DNA from: CAZCCC01 sp964535715
GTDB taxonomy: Bacteria > Patescibacteriota > Patescibacteriia > Buchananbacterales > UBA6539
Assembly (NCBI GenBank): GCA_964535715.1
Contig: CAZHUO010000003.1
Location: 1-64,000, forward strand
DNA: 64,000 nucleotides
Direction of reading: 5' to 3'
Shown: positions 8,805 through 16,179 of the stretch, piece by piece
Layout: the number at the start of each line of letters is the position of its first letter
How positions within the stretch are numbered: the first letter of the stretch is position 1
Program-made: the position numbers and the translations under genes
Notes under the pieces: generated by a model
What the model saw: the letters and a program-made list of their open reading frames with translations, nothing else
Databases searched by the model: none
Told to the model about the DNA's origin: nothing

Positions 8805-9458
8805 ATGAAACCATGGCAAGAAAATAGAAAAGAAACTAAGAAATTTTTTCAAAAAAAACAAAAAGAAGGTTTGTCATTAGGATCATCTCCCTGGACTACG
8901 CTAGCAGTTGGTAAGGAATTGCAACAATTAGTAATTGATGGCGTTATCAAGGAGGGAATGGTCGCTATGGACGTGGGCTGCGGAATTGGCGTAGAGGCAA
9001 TGTATCTAGCCAAGCAGGGATTAAAAGTTACTGGTCTCGATTTTATACCCAAGACTATTGAAACAGCCAAAGAAATGGCTAAGTTAGCTGAAGCGGATGT
9101 TGATTTAATCTCTGATGATTTTATCGATATGGATTTAAAAGAATACGAAGGCAAATTTGATTTAGTTATTGATCAGGGTTGTTTTCACCATATTCCGGTA
9201 GAGGAAAGAATTAACTATGCTGAAAGAGTTTATTCTTTGTTGTCAGATGACGGGATATTTTTTTTGCGGGGATTTTCTGATGAGATGTTGCCTTCACCAA
9301 CTGGCGATGGCCCGATTAGACTGACTTCAGATGCTATTATTCATAGTTTTTATAAGTTGTTCTTTATTGAGAAACTTTATCGGTTTAGAAATATACCTTT
9401 GCCTAATGTGAATAAACCTCAAATTTTTTGGGCTTTTTTAGGTAAGAAGAGGTGTTAA
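8805..9458 (+). CDS. Class I SAM-dependent methyltransferase
   Basis: A 217-residue Rossmann-fold methyltransferase. Motif I is MDVGCGIGVEAMYLA (Asp56), the acidic end of beta-2 is VTGLDF, and the motif IV/post-IV region is FDLVIDQGCFHHIPVEER followed by LSDDGIFFLRGF. The HHIP form is typical of small-molecule methyltransferases. Placed 12 nt after the PfkB-like kinase; it probably methylates an intermediate of the same pathway. Substrate unknown. Confidence 0.85.
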   Translation: MKPWQENRKETKKFFQKKQKEGLSLGSSPWTTLAVGKELQQLVIDGVIKEGMVAMDVGCGIGVEAMYLAKQGLKVTGLDFIPKTIETAKEMAKLAEADVDLISDDFIDMDLKEYEGKFDLVIDQGCFHHIPVEERINYAERVYSLLSDDGIFFLRGFSDEMLPSPTGDGPIRLTSDAIIHSFYKLFFIEKLYRFRNIPLPNVNKPQIFWAFLGKKRC

Positions 9459-9466
9459 AATATTTT

Positions 9467-9913
9467 ATGCCAAAATCAAAGACTATAAAAACAAGATCAG
9501 GAAAAATTGTTCACTATTCAGTAGGAGCATTAATTAGAAAAAACGGCAAGTATCTTCTTGTTGATCGAAAAAAACCTCCGTTTGGCTTTGCTGGTATTGC
9601 CGGTCATATCGAAGTTAATGAAGATAAGGATATAGCCTTAAAACGTGAAGTAAAGGAGGAGAGTGGCTTGGATGTAAAAAAATTTAAACTACTTTTTAAA
9701 GAGAAGATTGATTGGAATTCGTGTAGTAAGGGTGTAAACAGTCACTTTTGGTATCTTTATAAATGTGAGGTCGTGGGCAAAGTAAAAGAGAATAAAATGG
9801 AGGTTAAATCTATTGGGTGGTATTCAATAAAAGATATTCAAAAATTAAAACTGGAGAAAGTCTGGGAATATTGGTTTAGGAAAATCAATGTTATAAAAAT
9901 TAATTATGAATAA
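9467..9913 (+). CDS. NUDIX hydrolase
   Basis: A complete Nudix box, GHIEVNEDKDIALKREVKEE plus SGL, matches GX5EX7REUXEEXGU. About 148 residues from the ATG at 9467. A GTG at 9452 would add five residues and overlap the upstream stop; I prefer the ATG because it removes the overlap and follows AAGAAGAGGTG. Family members cleave nucleoside diphosphates linked to another group; in this cluster the substrate could be a nucleotide sugar. It overlaps the radical SAM gene by 8 nt. Confidence 0.85.
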   Translation: MPKSKTIKTRSGKIVHYSVGALIRKNGKYLLVDRKKPPFGFAGIAGHIEVNEDKDIALKREVKEESGLDVKKFKLLFKEKIDWNSCSKGVNSHFWYLYKCEVVGKVKENKMEVKSIGWYSIKDIQKLKLEKVWEYWFRKINVIKINYE

Positions 9914-11333
9914 CAGAATTGTCTTAATATCATTGTATGATTTAGATTCCATAGCGATTCGAACCCTTCATTCTCTTTTAGAAAAAAATAAATTTGATGT
10001 ATCTTCTATTTTTTTCGGTGAGACGGTTCATAATGTTGACATGCCTGTTTTGTCAGTAAGCCAAGTTAAAAGTTTGCTTAAACTTATAGAAGATGTTGAT
10101 CCGGTTTTAGTCGGAATTAGTGTTAAATCTTTATTTTTCAACATAGCTAGCAAATTAACTAATGAAATAAAGAAAAAATTGAATATAAAGGTTATATGGG
10201 GAGGTATTCATCCAACAATAATGCCAGATAATTGTCTTAAATTTTCAGATATGGTGTGTGTTGGAGAGGGGGAAGGATTGATATTGGATTTGATGAATAG
10301 ATTATCGAGAGATAGGCCGATAGACGATATTAATAATTTATGGCTGAATATAGCAGGAAAAGTCATCAATAATAACTTACGGCCTTTAATCCAAAATTTA
10401 GATTCAATACCTTCGACGGATTTTTCTAACCATAAAAAGTATTTTATTAAGAATGATGGCCATATTTATAATCCAAATCAGGTAAAGGAGAAATATTATT
10501 TTTGTCTTACAACTCGTGGCTGTCCGCTTAACTGCTCTTATTGCTATGGTAGCGTGCTGAGAAGGATTTATCACAATAAGGGTAATTATTTAAGAAGAAG
10601 AGGTGTAAATAATGTAATAGAGGAATTAGTGTCTGTAAAGAAGAATTTCAAGAATTTAAAGTTTATATTTTTTACTGATGATGTATTTACTTTTGACATC
10701 GATTGGTTGTTTGACTTTTCGAAGAAATATAAGAAAAATATAAATATACCATTTCGTTGTTATTGTCACCCTAAAATGCTTAATGAAAAAATTTTAAAAA
10801 TTCTAAAATATGCTGGAGTTGAAAAAATAAAAATTGGCATACAATCTGGATCTGAGGTAATAAGGCATGACTATCTGAAAAGGTATGATACCAATAAGGA
10901 GATAATAGTGGTTGCTAAGCTGTTAAAGAAATATAAAGTCAGTTGCCACTATGATTTAATTGTTGATAATCCTTTAGAATCGGAAGAAGATAAGTTGGAA
11001 ACCTTAAATTTATTGTTAGAATTGCCTCGACCATTTGAACTCTCTACCTTTATTTTAACTAATTTCCCCGGAACAGATCTTACAAAATTATTTGTAGATA
11101 AAGGAATAATTTATGAGGATGATGTAGAGGGTAGCGATAAAATAACTAGCAAATGGAGGCCAGAATTGGATTTTTCTAGAGGAAATGACTATGTATTTTG
11201 GAACACTTTGTATCATTTGGTTAAAAAAAATTATATACCTAAAAAATTTATAATTAAATTAAGTAAAAATTATTTTTTCAAAAATAATCCAAGGCCAGTT
11301 GCTACTTTGATGAAGCATATATTAAAAAATTAA
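9906..11333 (+). CDS. B12-binding-domain radical SAM protein
   Basis: A 475-residue protein with a Rossmann-like cobalamin-binding N-terminal domain (residues about 1-150, VLVGISVKS and VIWGGIHPTIMPD) and a radical SAM core. The 4Fe-4S motif is CPLNCSYC (Cys206, 210, 213; CX3CX2C) in a TTRGC context typical of BchE/methylthiotransferase-like enzymes, followed by FFTDD and KIGIQSGSE. The classical DxHxxG cobalamin motif is not seen, as in many members. Such enzymes methylate or rearrange unactivated carbons; here it probably modifies the pathway product. It overlaps the NUDIX gene by 8 nt. Confidence 0.88.
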   Translation: MNNRIVLISLYDLDSIAIRTLHSLLEKNKFDVSSIFFGETVHNVDMPVLSVSQVKSLLKLIEDVDPVLVGISVKSLFFNIASKLTNEIKKKLNIKVIWGGIHPTIMPDNCLKFSDMVCVGEGEGLILDLMNRLSRDRPIDDINNLWLNIAGKVINNNLRPLIQNLDSIPSTDFSNHKKYFIKNDGHIYNPNQVKEKYYFCLTTRGCPLNCSYCYGSVLRRIYHNKGNYLRRRGVNNVIEELVSVKKNFKNLKFIFFTDDVFTFDIDWLFDFSKKYKKNINIPFRCYCHPKMLNEKILKILKYAGVEKIKIGIQSGSEVIRHDYLKRYDTNKEIIVVAKLLKKYKVSCHYDLIVDNPLESEEDKLETLNLLLELPRPFELSTFILTNFPGTDLTKLFVDKGIIYEDDVEGSDKITSKWRPELDFSRGNDYVFWNTLYHLVKKNYIPKKFIIKLSKNYFFKNNPRPVATLMKHILKN

Positions 11334-11351
11334 TTATATAAGAAAGTATTT

Positions 11352-11795
11352 ATGAAAATAACAATTTGTGGCAGCATTTCTTTCTTTGACGAAATGAATG
11401 AAATTAAGTCAAAGCTAGAAAAAATGGGACATAAAGTAAAATGTCCTCTGTATGAAATTAAAAACCATAACGGTGAGAAGATATCTGATCGAGAGTATTA
11501 CGAGATTAGAAAGAAATCAACTCACCGTAAAAAATGGGTTTGGGAACAGAAAGGAGAGGCAATTAAGGAGCATTTTCGTAAGGTTATGTGGTCTGATATT
11601 ATTCTAGTTGTTAATCATGACAAGGGTGATATTAAGGGATACATAGGTCCGAATACTTTAATGGAAATGGGATTAGCTTTTTTCAAAAATAAAAAAATAT
11701 TTTTGTATAATAAAATTCCAAACATTCCTTTGCGCGAAGAAGTATTAGGCCTAAAGCCTATTGTAATTGATAAAAATCTTAAAATGATTCAGTAG
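11352..11795 (+). CDS. Nucleoside 2-deoxyribosyltransferase-like protein
   Basis: A 147-residue small Rossmann-like protein. It starts MKITICGSISFFDEM, continues with a helix and KMGHKVKCPL, and has SDIILVVNHD and GPNTLMEMGLAFFKNKKIFL, the usual order of strands and the Asp/Glu-containing helix (MEMGLA) of the nucleoside deoxyribosyltransferase/DUF4406 group. Last gene of the cluster, 18 nt after the radical SAM gene. It may act on a nucleotide or a nucleotide-sugar by-product; the exact reaction is unknown. Confidence 0.65.
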   Translation: MKITICGSISFFDEMNEIKSKLEKMGHKVKCPLYEIKNHNGEKISDREYYEIRKKSTHRKKWVWEQKGEAIKEHFRKVMWSDIILVVNHDKGDIKGYIGPNTLMEMGLAFFKNKKIFLYNKIPNIPLREEVLGLKPIVIDKNLKMIQ

Positions 11796-11819
11796 CTTTA
11801 CTTAAGTGGCATTTTCAGT

Positions 11820-11825
11820 TATAAT
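11820..11825 (+). promoter_or_regulatory. -10 box of pheS; likely leaderless start
   Basis: TATAAT ends 6 nt before the pheS ATG at 11832, so transcription should start at or within a base or two of the start codon. No Shine-Dalgarno is seen. Confidence 0.55.
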
Positions 11826-11831
11826 ATTTTT

Positions 11832-12863
11832 ATGTTAAACGAAATCGAAAAATTAAAAGAGTCATTTAACCAGGAAATTGATGCTATTTCTAATATTGAC
11901 ATGCTAGATAAGCTAGAGGTTGATTATTTGGGCAGGAAATCCGGTAAGTTGAATAATATATTACGTGGGCTTAAAGACTTATCAGAAGATGACCGTAAGA
12001 AAATTGGTTCTTTGGCTAATCAGTTAAGAAAAGAAATTGAAGGAAGAATTGTATCTAAACGGAAAGAGTTGTCTCACAGTAAGTCTAGCGTAGAGTTTTT
12101 AGATGTTACTCTACCAGGGACTAAGTTACCGGAAGGGCATCTGCATTTAGTAACCCAGGCGATAAGGGAAATAACCCACATATTTGAAAGGATAGGTTTC
12201 ACTCGGGTTAAATACCCGGAAGTTGAGTGGGATTATTATGCTTTTGAAGCTTTGAATATGCCACCTGATCATCCGGCTCGTGATGAATGGGAGACTTTTT
12301 TTATTGATAAAGATCCGGTAGGCCCTAAAGGTAAAAGAGTTTTAACCCCTCACACTTCTTCCGGCCAGGTTAGAGAGATGGAAAGAGGAAAATTGCCGAT
12401 ACGAATGATTAATATTTCTAAGTGTTATAGGCGACAGGCTGATGTTTCCCATTTAGCGATGTTTCATCAGTTTGAAGGACTATTAATTGATGAGCATGTA
12501 ACTATTGCAAATTTAAAAGGAACCCTTGAATATTTTTTCAAAAATTATTATGGTCCAGACAGGCAATATCGTTTAAGGCCTTTTCATTTCAGATTTACTG
12601 AGCCGAGTTTTGAAATTGATGTTTCTTGTGATCTCTGCAAAGGCAAGGGATGCAAGATGTGTAAAGCTGGCTGGCTTGAACTTGGTGGCGCCGGGATGGT
12701 TCATCCTAATGTTTTGAAAGCTGGAAAAATTGACCCCAATAAATATTCTGGCTTTGCTTTTGGCTGGGGCGTTGAAAGAGTATTTTTAATGAAGCCGGGA
12801 TTGAATATCCCTGATATTAGAATGCTGTATAATAATGATTTGAGATTTTTGCAGCAATTTTAA
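11832..12863 (+). CDS. pheS: Phenylalanyl-tRNA synthetase alpha subunit
   Basis: A 343-residue PheS. N-terminal coiled coil (YLGRKSGKLNNIL region), then GTKLPEGHLHLVTQAI, the class II motif 2 region (CYRRQADVSH...FHQFEG) and motif 3 GFAFGWGVER. The phenyl-pocket FAF pair is intact, so it should charge Phe. The insert CDLCKGKGCKMC before GGAGMVHPNV has four Cys that could bind zinc, as in many non-proteobacterial PheS. PheT is not in the window, which is unusual next to pheS. It converges with a PheRS-like gene on the other strand. Confidence 0.95.
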   Translation: MLNEIEKLKESFNQEIDAISNIDMLDKLEVDYLGRKSGKLNNILRGLKDLSEDDRKKIGSLANQLRKEIEGRIVSKRKELSHSKSSVEFLDVTLPGTKLPEGHLHLVTQAIREITHIFERIGFTRVKYPEVEWDYYAFEALNMPPDHPARDEWETFFIDKDPVGPKGKRVLTPHTSSGQVREMERGKLPIRMINISKCYRRQADVSHLAMFHQFEGLLIDEHVTIANLKGTLEYFFKNYYGPDRQYRLRPFHFRFTEPSFEIDVSCDLCKGKGCKMCKAGWLELGGAGMVHPNVLKAGKIDPNKYSGFAFGWGVERVFLMKPGLNIPDIRMLYNNDLRFLQQF

Positions 12864-12880
12864 CTTAATAGTTTCAATAA

Positions 12881-12918
12881 TAAAAAAATGACTACCGCCG
12901 ATAGTATAAACGGTAGTC
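12881..12918 (-). terminator. Intrinsic terminator of the PheRS-like gene
   Basis: On the minus strand, CGACTACCG and CGGTAGTC form an 8-bp stem with a 13-nt loop, followed by ATTTTTTTA. On the plus strand the hairpin lacks a T tract, so it serves the minus gene. Confidence 0.85.
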
Positions 12919-12926
12919 GTTTGCAT

Positions 12927-14051
12927 TTACGAAAGGTAGCCGTGAGTGCCACTTTGGTTTACGCCCAGGTAGACCCGGTTGCGTAACTCATTGGCTTCCT
13001 CTTGGAGCAATGATCTCTCGTGAGACCTGAGGACAATTCTTGCCAGGATATTCTTTTGACCTGGCTTTATCCCGAGGCGTTGGATTGCCTGCGGAGGCAG
13101 ATCGTCATACGCCGTTTCCGACAAGATGGTTACTTCTTCCAATATCTCTACCTTGTCGTCCATAGCATCTCTTATCGCCTCGCAGATGTCTTCCTCGGTG
13201 CATTCGTTAGCCACCGAAAATGACATGTCCTGTCGAACGGGAGGATACTTTGAGACTGGCTGGTAGTGATCGAGATTGGCCATCTGACGCTTGATTCTTG
13301 GATCTTCCGATCGGAGAATACGAATGTCGTCGATGCCCTTGATAATCATCACCAGTCGATCCAATCCCATACCCATCGCCAGCCCGGAATATTCCTCTGG
13401 GTTTAATCCGGCGTCGTTCAGGACCTCAGGATGAGCTTCGCCACATTCTAGGACTTCCAGCCACTCGCCTTTAACGAGAATCTCCACCTCTAGACCGTTG
13501 ATAGTGTAGGGATGTTTCACCTCGTTCGCCCGATATTCACAACCAGGCACGACAAGTGAGATTACGGTCTCGATCAGAGAAATCAGTGCCTGACGTTCAA
13601 GTCGAGGTTCACCTTTCCTGACTCGCCAGATGTCCAGCTGATGCGGTTCGCCACAATGGGTCTTGTTGACAACGTCACGGCGATAGCATATCCCCGGACA
13701 AATAACGAGATAGTCATCGACACCTCTTTCCCTTGCCTTCTGTAGAACGTCGGGGATCATCGCTGAAGTGTGCGTCCTTAAGACTGTGTCATGGGACACA
13801 TATCTCGTGTAGATTGAAGACCTGCCCGTATTGTCTTTAGGGAAACGCAGCCTGTCGAAATTGTTGGCCACCGTGGTTATTGGATTGGTTCTCACCACTT
13901 CTGGCGTTGGCCAATCCGCAAGCTCGATGAAACCGGTTACCAGTTTCTGAACAACAAGGTTGATGGCGTGAATACCATTTTTTGGATCGGAAAGATCCGG
14001 GATCGCTAGAGTTTCCCTTAGTCTTCTCTCGGTCATCACTTCTATTCTCAT
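12927..14051 (-). CDS. Single-chain PheRS-like ligase with FDX-ACB domain
   Basis: A 374-residue protein built like mitochondrial PheRS: a class II catalytic core (residues 50-260) joined to a C-terminal ferredoxin-fold anticodon-binding domain like PheT B8 (about 268-362, SKYPPVRQDMSF to the YRITYRHMERTL-type segment, here VLRSHERSLL). Core motifs: LRTHTS (91-96), YRRD (123-126), THCGEPHQLD (131-140), GLAMGMGLDR (223-232). The class II Arg is present, but the two Phe of the GFAFG pocket motif are Leu and Met, so Phe may not be the substrate. The start at 14051 rather than 45 nt upstream is set by AAAGGAGGTG 7 nt before it. GC-rich relative to neighbours. I recall an NCBI family name, PheS-related mystery ligase SrmL, that could fit; unverified. 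Confidence 0.85.
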   Translation of the reverse strand: MRIEVMTERRLRETLAIPDLSDPKNGIHAINLVVQKLVTGFIELADWPTPEVVRTNPITTVANNFDRLRFPKDNTGRSSIYTRYVSHDTVLRTHTSAMIPDVLQKARERGVDDYLVICPGICYRRDVVNKTHCGEPHQLDIWRVRKGEPRLERQALISLIETVISLVVPGCEYRANEVKHPYTINGLEVEILVKGEWLEVLECGEAHPEVLNDAGLNPEEYSGLAMGMGLDRLVMIIKGIDDIRILRSEDPRIKRQMANLDHYQPVSKYPPVRQDMSFSVANECTEEDICEAIRDAMDDKVEILEEVTILSETAYDDLPPQAIQRLGIKPGQKNILARIVLRSHERSLLQEEANELRNRVYLGVNQSGTHGYLS

Positions 14052-14097
14052 TGTATTCACCTCCTTTCTCTGTAAGGTTTGAGTTTCAAAGGTCATT

Positions 14098-14113
14098 ATT
14101 TCCTAACTAGGAA
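14098..14113. promoter_or_regulatory. Palindrome in the leader of the PheRS-like gene
   Basis: TTTCCTAACTAGGAAA is a 7-bp-arm palindrome located between the minus promoter and the ribosome binding site. It could be an operator; no regulator is identified. Confidence 0.3.
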
Positions 14114-14121
14114 ATCATTTT

Positions 14122-14150
14122 ATATTATTACTATTTGGCTTTAATGTCAA
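14122..14150 (-). promoter_or_regulatory. Sigma-70-type promoter of the PheRS-like gene
   Basis: Minus strand: TTGACA (14150-14145), 17-nt spacer, TAATAT (14127-14122). Perfect -35 and ideal spacing. Confidence 0.8.
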
Positions 14151-14159
14151 GGTAAAATT

Positions 14160-14168
14160 TGTTATACT
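14160..14168 (+). promoter_or_regulatory. Extended -10 before the broken GNAT gene
   Basis: TGTTATACT, 9 nt before the ATG at 14178, overlapping the divergent promoter region of the PheRS-like gene. Confidence 0.45.
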
Positions 14169-14177
14169 TAAGTTACT

Positions 14178-14594
14178 ATGGAAATCCGTCAAGCTAAAAC
14201 TAAAAAAGATTTTATCTACGTTGCTTCTTTGTTTAACCCGAAAAACAATGAATATATTTGGCCGAAAACTCAAACCGCTAAGCAAGTTAAATAAAATTGT
14301 AGTGAGAACAAACGCTATTATATTTTATTAGTTAAGAATAAACCAGTTGGCTGGTTTAACATTCGTTTGTCCGACAGTAAAGAAGCAACCATTGGAATAA
14401 TTATTGACTATCCCTACCGAGGTCAAGGTTTTGGTAAACAAGCCATAGCGTTGATTAAAAAGGAAGCCAAGAAGTTGGGAATGAAAAAGTTAAGATTGGA
14501 AGTTTTTGTTGACAATAAACCGGCCGTCAGCCTCTACAAAAAATCAGATTTTAAAACAACTGCGAAGGTATTGGTAATGGAAAACAAGCTTTAA
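14178..14594 (+). pseudogene. GNAT acetyltransferase with in-frame TAA
   Basis: Reading from the ATG at 14178 gives MEIRQAKTKKDFIYVASLF and on to KQVK, then TAA at 14292-14294, then continues in the same frame to the stop at 14592-14594. The second part holds the GNAT acetyl-CoA loop (IIIDYPYRGQGFGKQAIAL) and the late helix LEVFVDNKPAVSLYKKSDF. Without the stop it would be a 138-residue N-acetyltransferase of normal length. A single base change (for example GAA to TAA) explains it; a sequencing error is possible. A shortened product from an ATG or other start after the stop would lack the N-terminal strands. Confidence 0.75.
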
Positions 14595-14609
14595 ATTTTT
14601 TTATTAAAT

Positions 14610-15023
14610 ATGAATCAAAGAGTCAGGGCAATTATTATTAGACAAAATAAAATACTTCTTATAAAAAGAGTAAAACCGAATGAAACTTATTGGGTAATTC
14701 CCGGCGGCGGTATTGAAAAAGGCGAGACAAAAGAACAGGCATTGATCAGAGAAATCAAGGAAGAACTAGGCTTAGATATTAAACCAAAAGAATTATTCTT
14801 GAAAAGAAAATCAGACAAGTCTGGCATGGAAGGCATAACTGAATATTTTTTCACGGCTGACATTGTTGGCGGTAAACTTGGATCCGGTAAAGGCCCTGAA
14901 TATGAACCGAATTCTAGTTATCAAGGTAAATATGAATTAGAATGGGTAGATATTTTTGATTTGTCTAAAATTGATTTAAAACCCCAAGAAGTTAAAGACT
15001 TAATTATCAAATTATTTAAATGA
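14610..15023 (+). CDS. NUDIX hydrolase
   Basis: A 137-residue Nudix protein with box GGGIEKGETKEQALIREIKE and ELGL, matching the family consensus. N-terminal strands RAIIIRQNKILLIKR are standard. No substrate-specific motif is visible. It follows the GNAT reading frame by 15 nt and ends 1 nt before the S51-like peptidase gene, suggesting a small operon. This is the second NUDIX gene in the window and is not closely similar to the one at 9467. Confidence 0.88.
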   Translation: MNQRVRAIIIRQNKILLIKRVKPNETYWVIPGGGIEKGETKEQALIREIKEELGLDIKPKELFLKRKSDKSGMEGITEYFFTADIVGGKLGSGKGPEYEPNSSYQGKYELEWVDIFDLSKIDLKPQEVKDLIIKLFK

Positions 15024-15024
15024 A

Positions 15025-15630
15025 ATGAAAAGATTACTTTTAACATCTCATGGCTTTTCTGATGAACCTGTCCGTAAGGCATTTTTAAAATTATTAGATA
15101 AGCCAGTAAAAAATTTAACCGCCGCCATAATTACCACAGCCTCGGTTGATCATAAAGAAAATAATAAATATGCTGTCTCAACCAAAGAGTATTTTGAAAA
15201 ATTGGGATTCAAAGAAGTTGAGTTTGCTGACATAGAATTTGATGATCCAAATATACTTAAAAATTTTGATTTCATCTATATAAACGGTGGTAATACATTT
15301 TATCTCTTACACCACCTCAAGAAAAGTGGTGCCGATGAAGTATTAAAAGAAATAGCCGACAAAGCTATTTTAGTCGGCACCAGCGCCGGTGCTGTAGTTT
15401 TGGGGCCGGATACTAAAATCGCAGCCGAGTTTGACGACGAGCGAAATACGGTCGGACTAAAGGATTTTTCAGCCTTAGATTTAACTGATATTATTGTCAT
15501 CCCTCATTATCGCGAGGAATTAGAAAGCGACATTAAAAATTTTGAAAAAGAAAATAGCTGTAAAGTGACTAGATTAAAAGACGGCCAGGCAGTGAGTATA
15601 ATGGGTAATAAAGTTGAATTTATCGGATAG
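15025..15630 (+). CDS. Peptidase E-like (S51) or glutamine-amidotransferase-fold hydrolase
   Basis: A 201-residue protein with the S51 pattern: INGGNTFYLL (glycine-rich loop, about 87-94), nucleophile elbow GTSAGAVV (Ser120), and IPHYREE with the candidate catalytic His. Dipeptidase E cleaves Asp-X dipeptides, and related cyanophycinases cleave beta-Asp-Arg. Length is slightly shorter than E. coli PepE (about 229). Encoded 1 nt after the NUDIX hydrolase. The presence of a peptide-bond-forming cluster nearby makes a peptide or isopeptide substrate plausible, but this is inference. Confidence 0.82.
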   Translation: MKRLLLTSHGFSDEPVRKAFLKLLDKPVKNLTAAIITTASVDHKENNKYAVSTKEYFEKLGFKEVEFADIEFDDPNILKNFDFIYINGGNTFYLLHHLKKSGADEVLKEIADKAILVGTSAGAVVLGPDTKIAAEFDDERNTVGLKDFSALDLTDIIVIPHYREELESDIKNFEKENSCKVTRLKDGQAVSIMGNKVEFIG

Positions 15631-15712
15631 ACTATTTATGCTATAAAAGTTTGATTAAGTCAAATTTTTTTACTCATTTTTTCTTTTTATACTGTTGCAT
15701 TCATCTCATTTA

Positions 15713-15766
15713 CCCTGACCCATTCGACTTCGCTCAGGGTCACCTCGAGTGGAATCGAGAGGTGAC
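15713..15766. repeat. Two adjacent hairpin repeats
   Basis: CCCTGA/TCAGGG (15713-15739) followed by GGTCACCTC/GAGGTGACC (15738-15766). This belongs to the TTCAGGGTGAC-type palindrome class also seen near 57351-57392. Confidence 0.6.
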
Positions 15767-15910
15767 CGACCCCCGTCAGAACTCATTCTCAAAAGACCCC
15801 TGAAACCTTGCCAATAATTGGTTCCAGACCGCAGTGCGGAGCTGAGGATTTTTTGTTTAGGCAGTCACAGTGGTAGAGTCCCGCGAATGCGGGGTTAACC
15901 AATCGGTTCC

Positions 15911-16130
15911 TGGTTCTGCGCCACCTTAATTAATCAAAAAGGCGCATCCCCGCCATAGGCGGACAAGCGTCTACGGCGGAGAGTCCAGGCCGCGGAGTAA
16001 AGGGCTTATTTTATTAAAAAAAATCGTTTCTGCTTCACCTTAATTGACTAAAAAGGCGCATCTTCTCCATAGGCTGACAAGCGCCTCTGACAGGGATTCC
16101 AGGCCGCGGCGCCGAGGATTTTTAAAATTA
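15911..16130. repeat. Diverged tandem repeat, two units of about 110 bp
   Basis: Unit A (about 15911-16020) and unit B (about 16026-16130) share, at a 114-nt offset, the order CACCTTAATT, ACTAAAAAGGCGCATC-type, CCATAGGC, GACAAGCG, and CCAGGCCGCGG. Unit A also has a TCCGCC-type hairpin. The core recurs at 45656-45710. The whole 15631-16179 spacer holds no gene that I can support. Confidence 0.7.
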
Positions 16131-16179
16131 AAAAAAAACCATTTTTTCTGGCTTCTTTTTTTGTGTTAAAATTATTTTT

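Noticed and set aside
9941..9960. Antisense GGTTCGAATCGC-like T-arm inside the radical SAM gene
   Set aside because: Lies in a well-supported coding region; no other tRNA arms.
12864..12926. pheT expected after pheS
   Set aside because: Only a terminator of the convergent gene follows; no PheT coding sequence is present in the window.
15860..15925. A tRNA-like stretch (D-arm-like AGTGGTAGAG, a CCCGC hairpin, then GGTTCCTGG and GCGCCACC)
   Set aside because: The anticodon stem would have a 4-nt loop, the T-loop has nine bases, and the acceptor 5' strand lacks two bases for pairing. It lies in a repeat island. At best a decayed tRNA.
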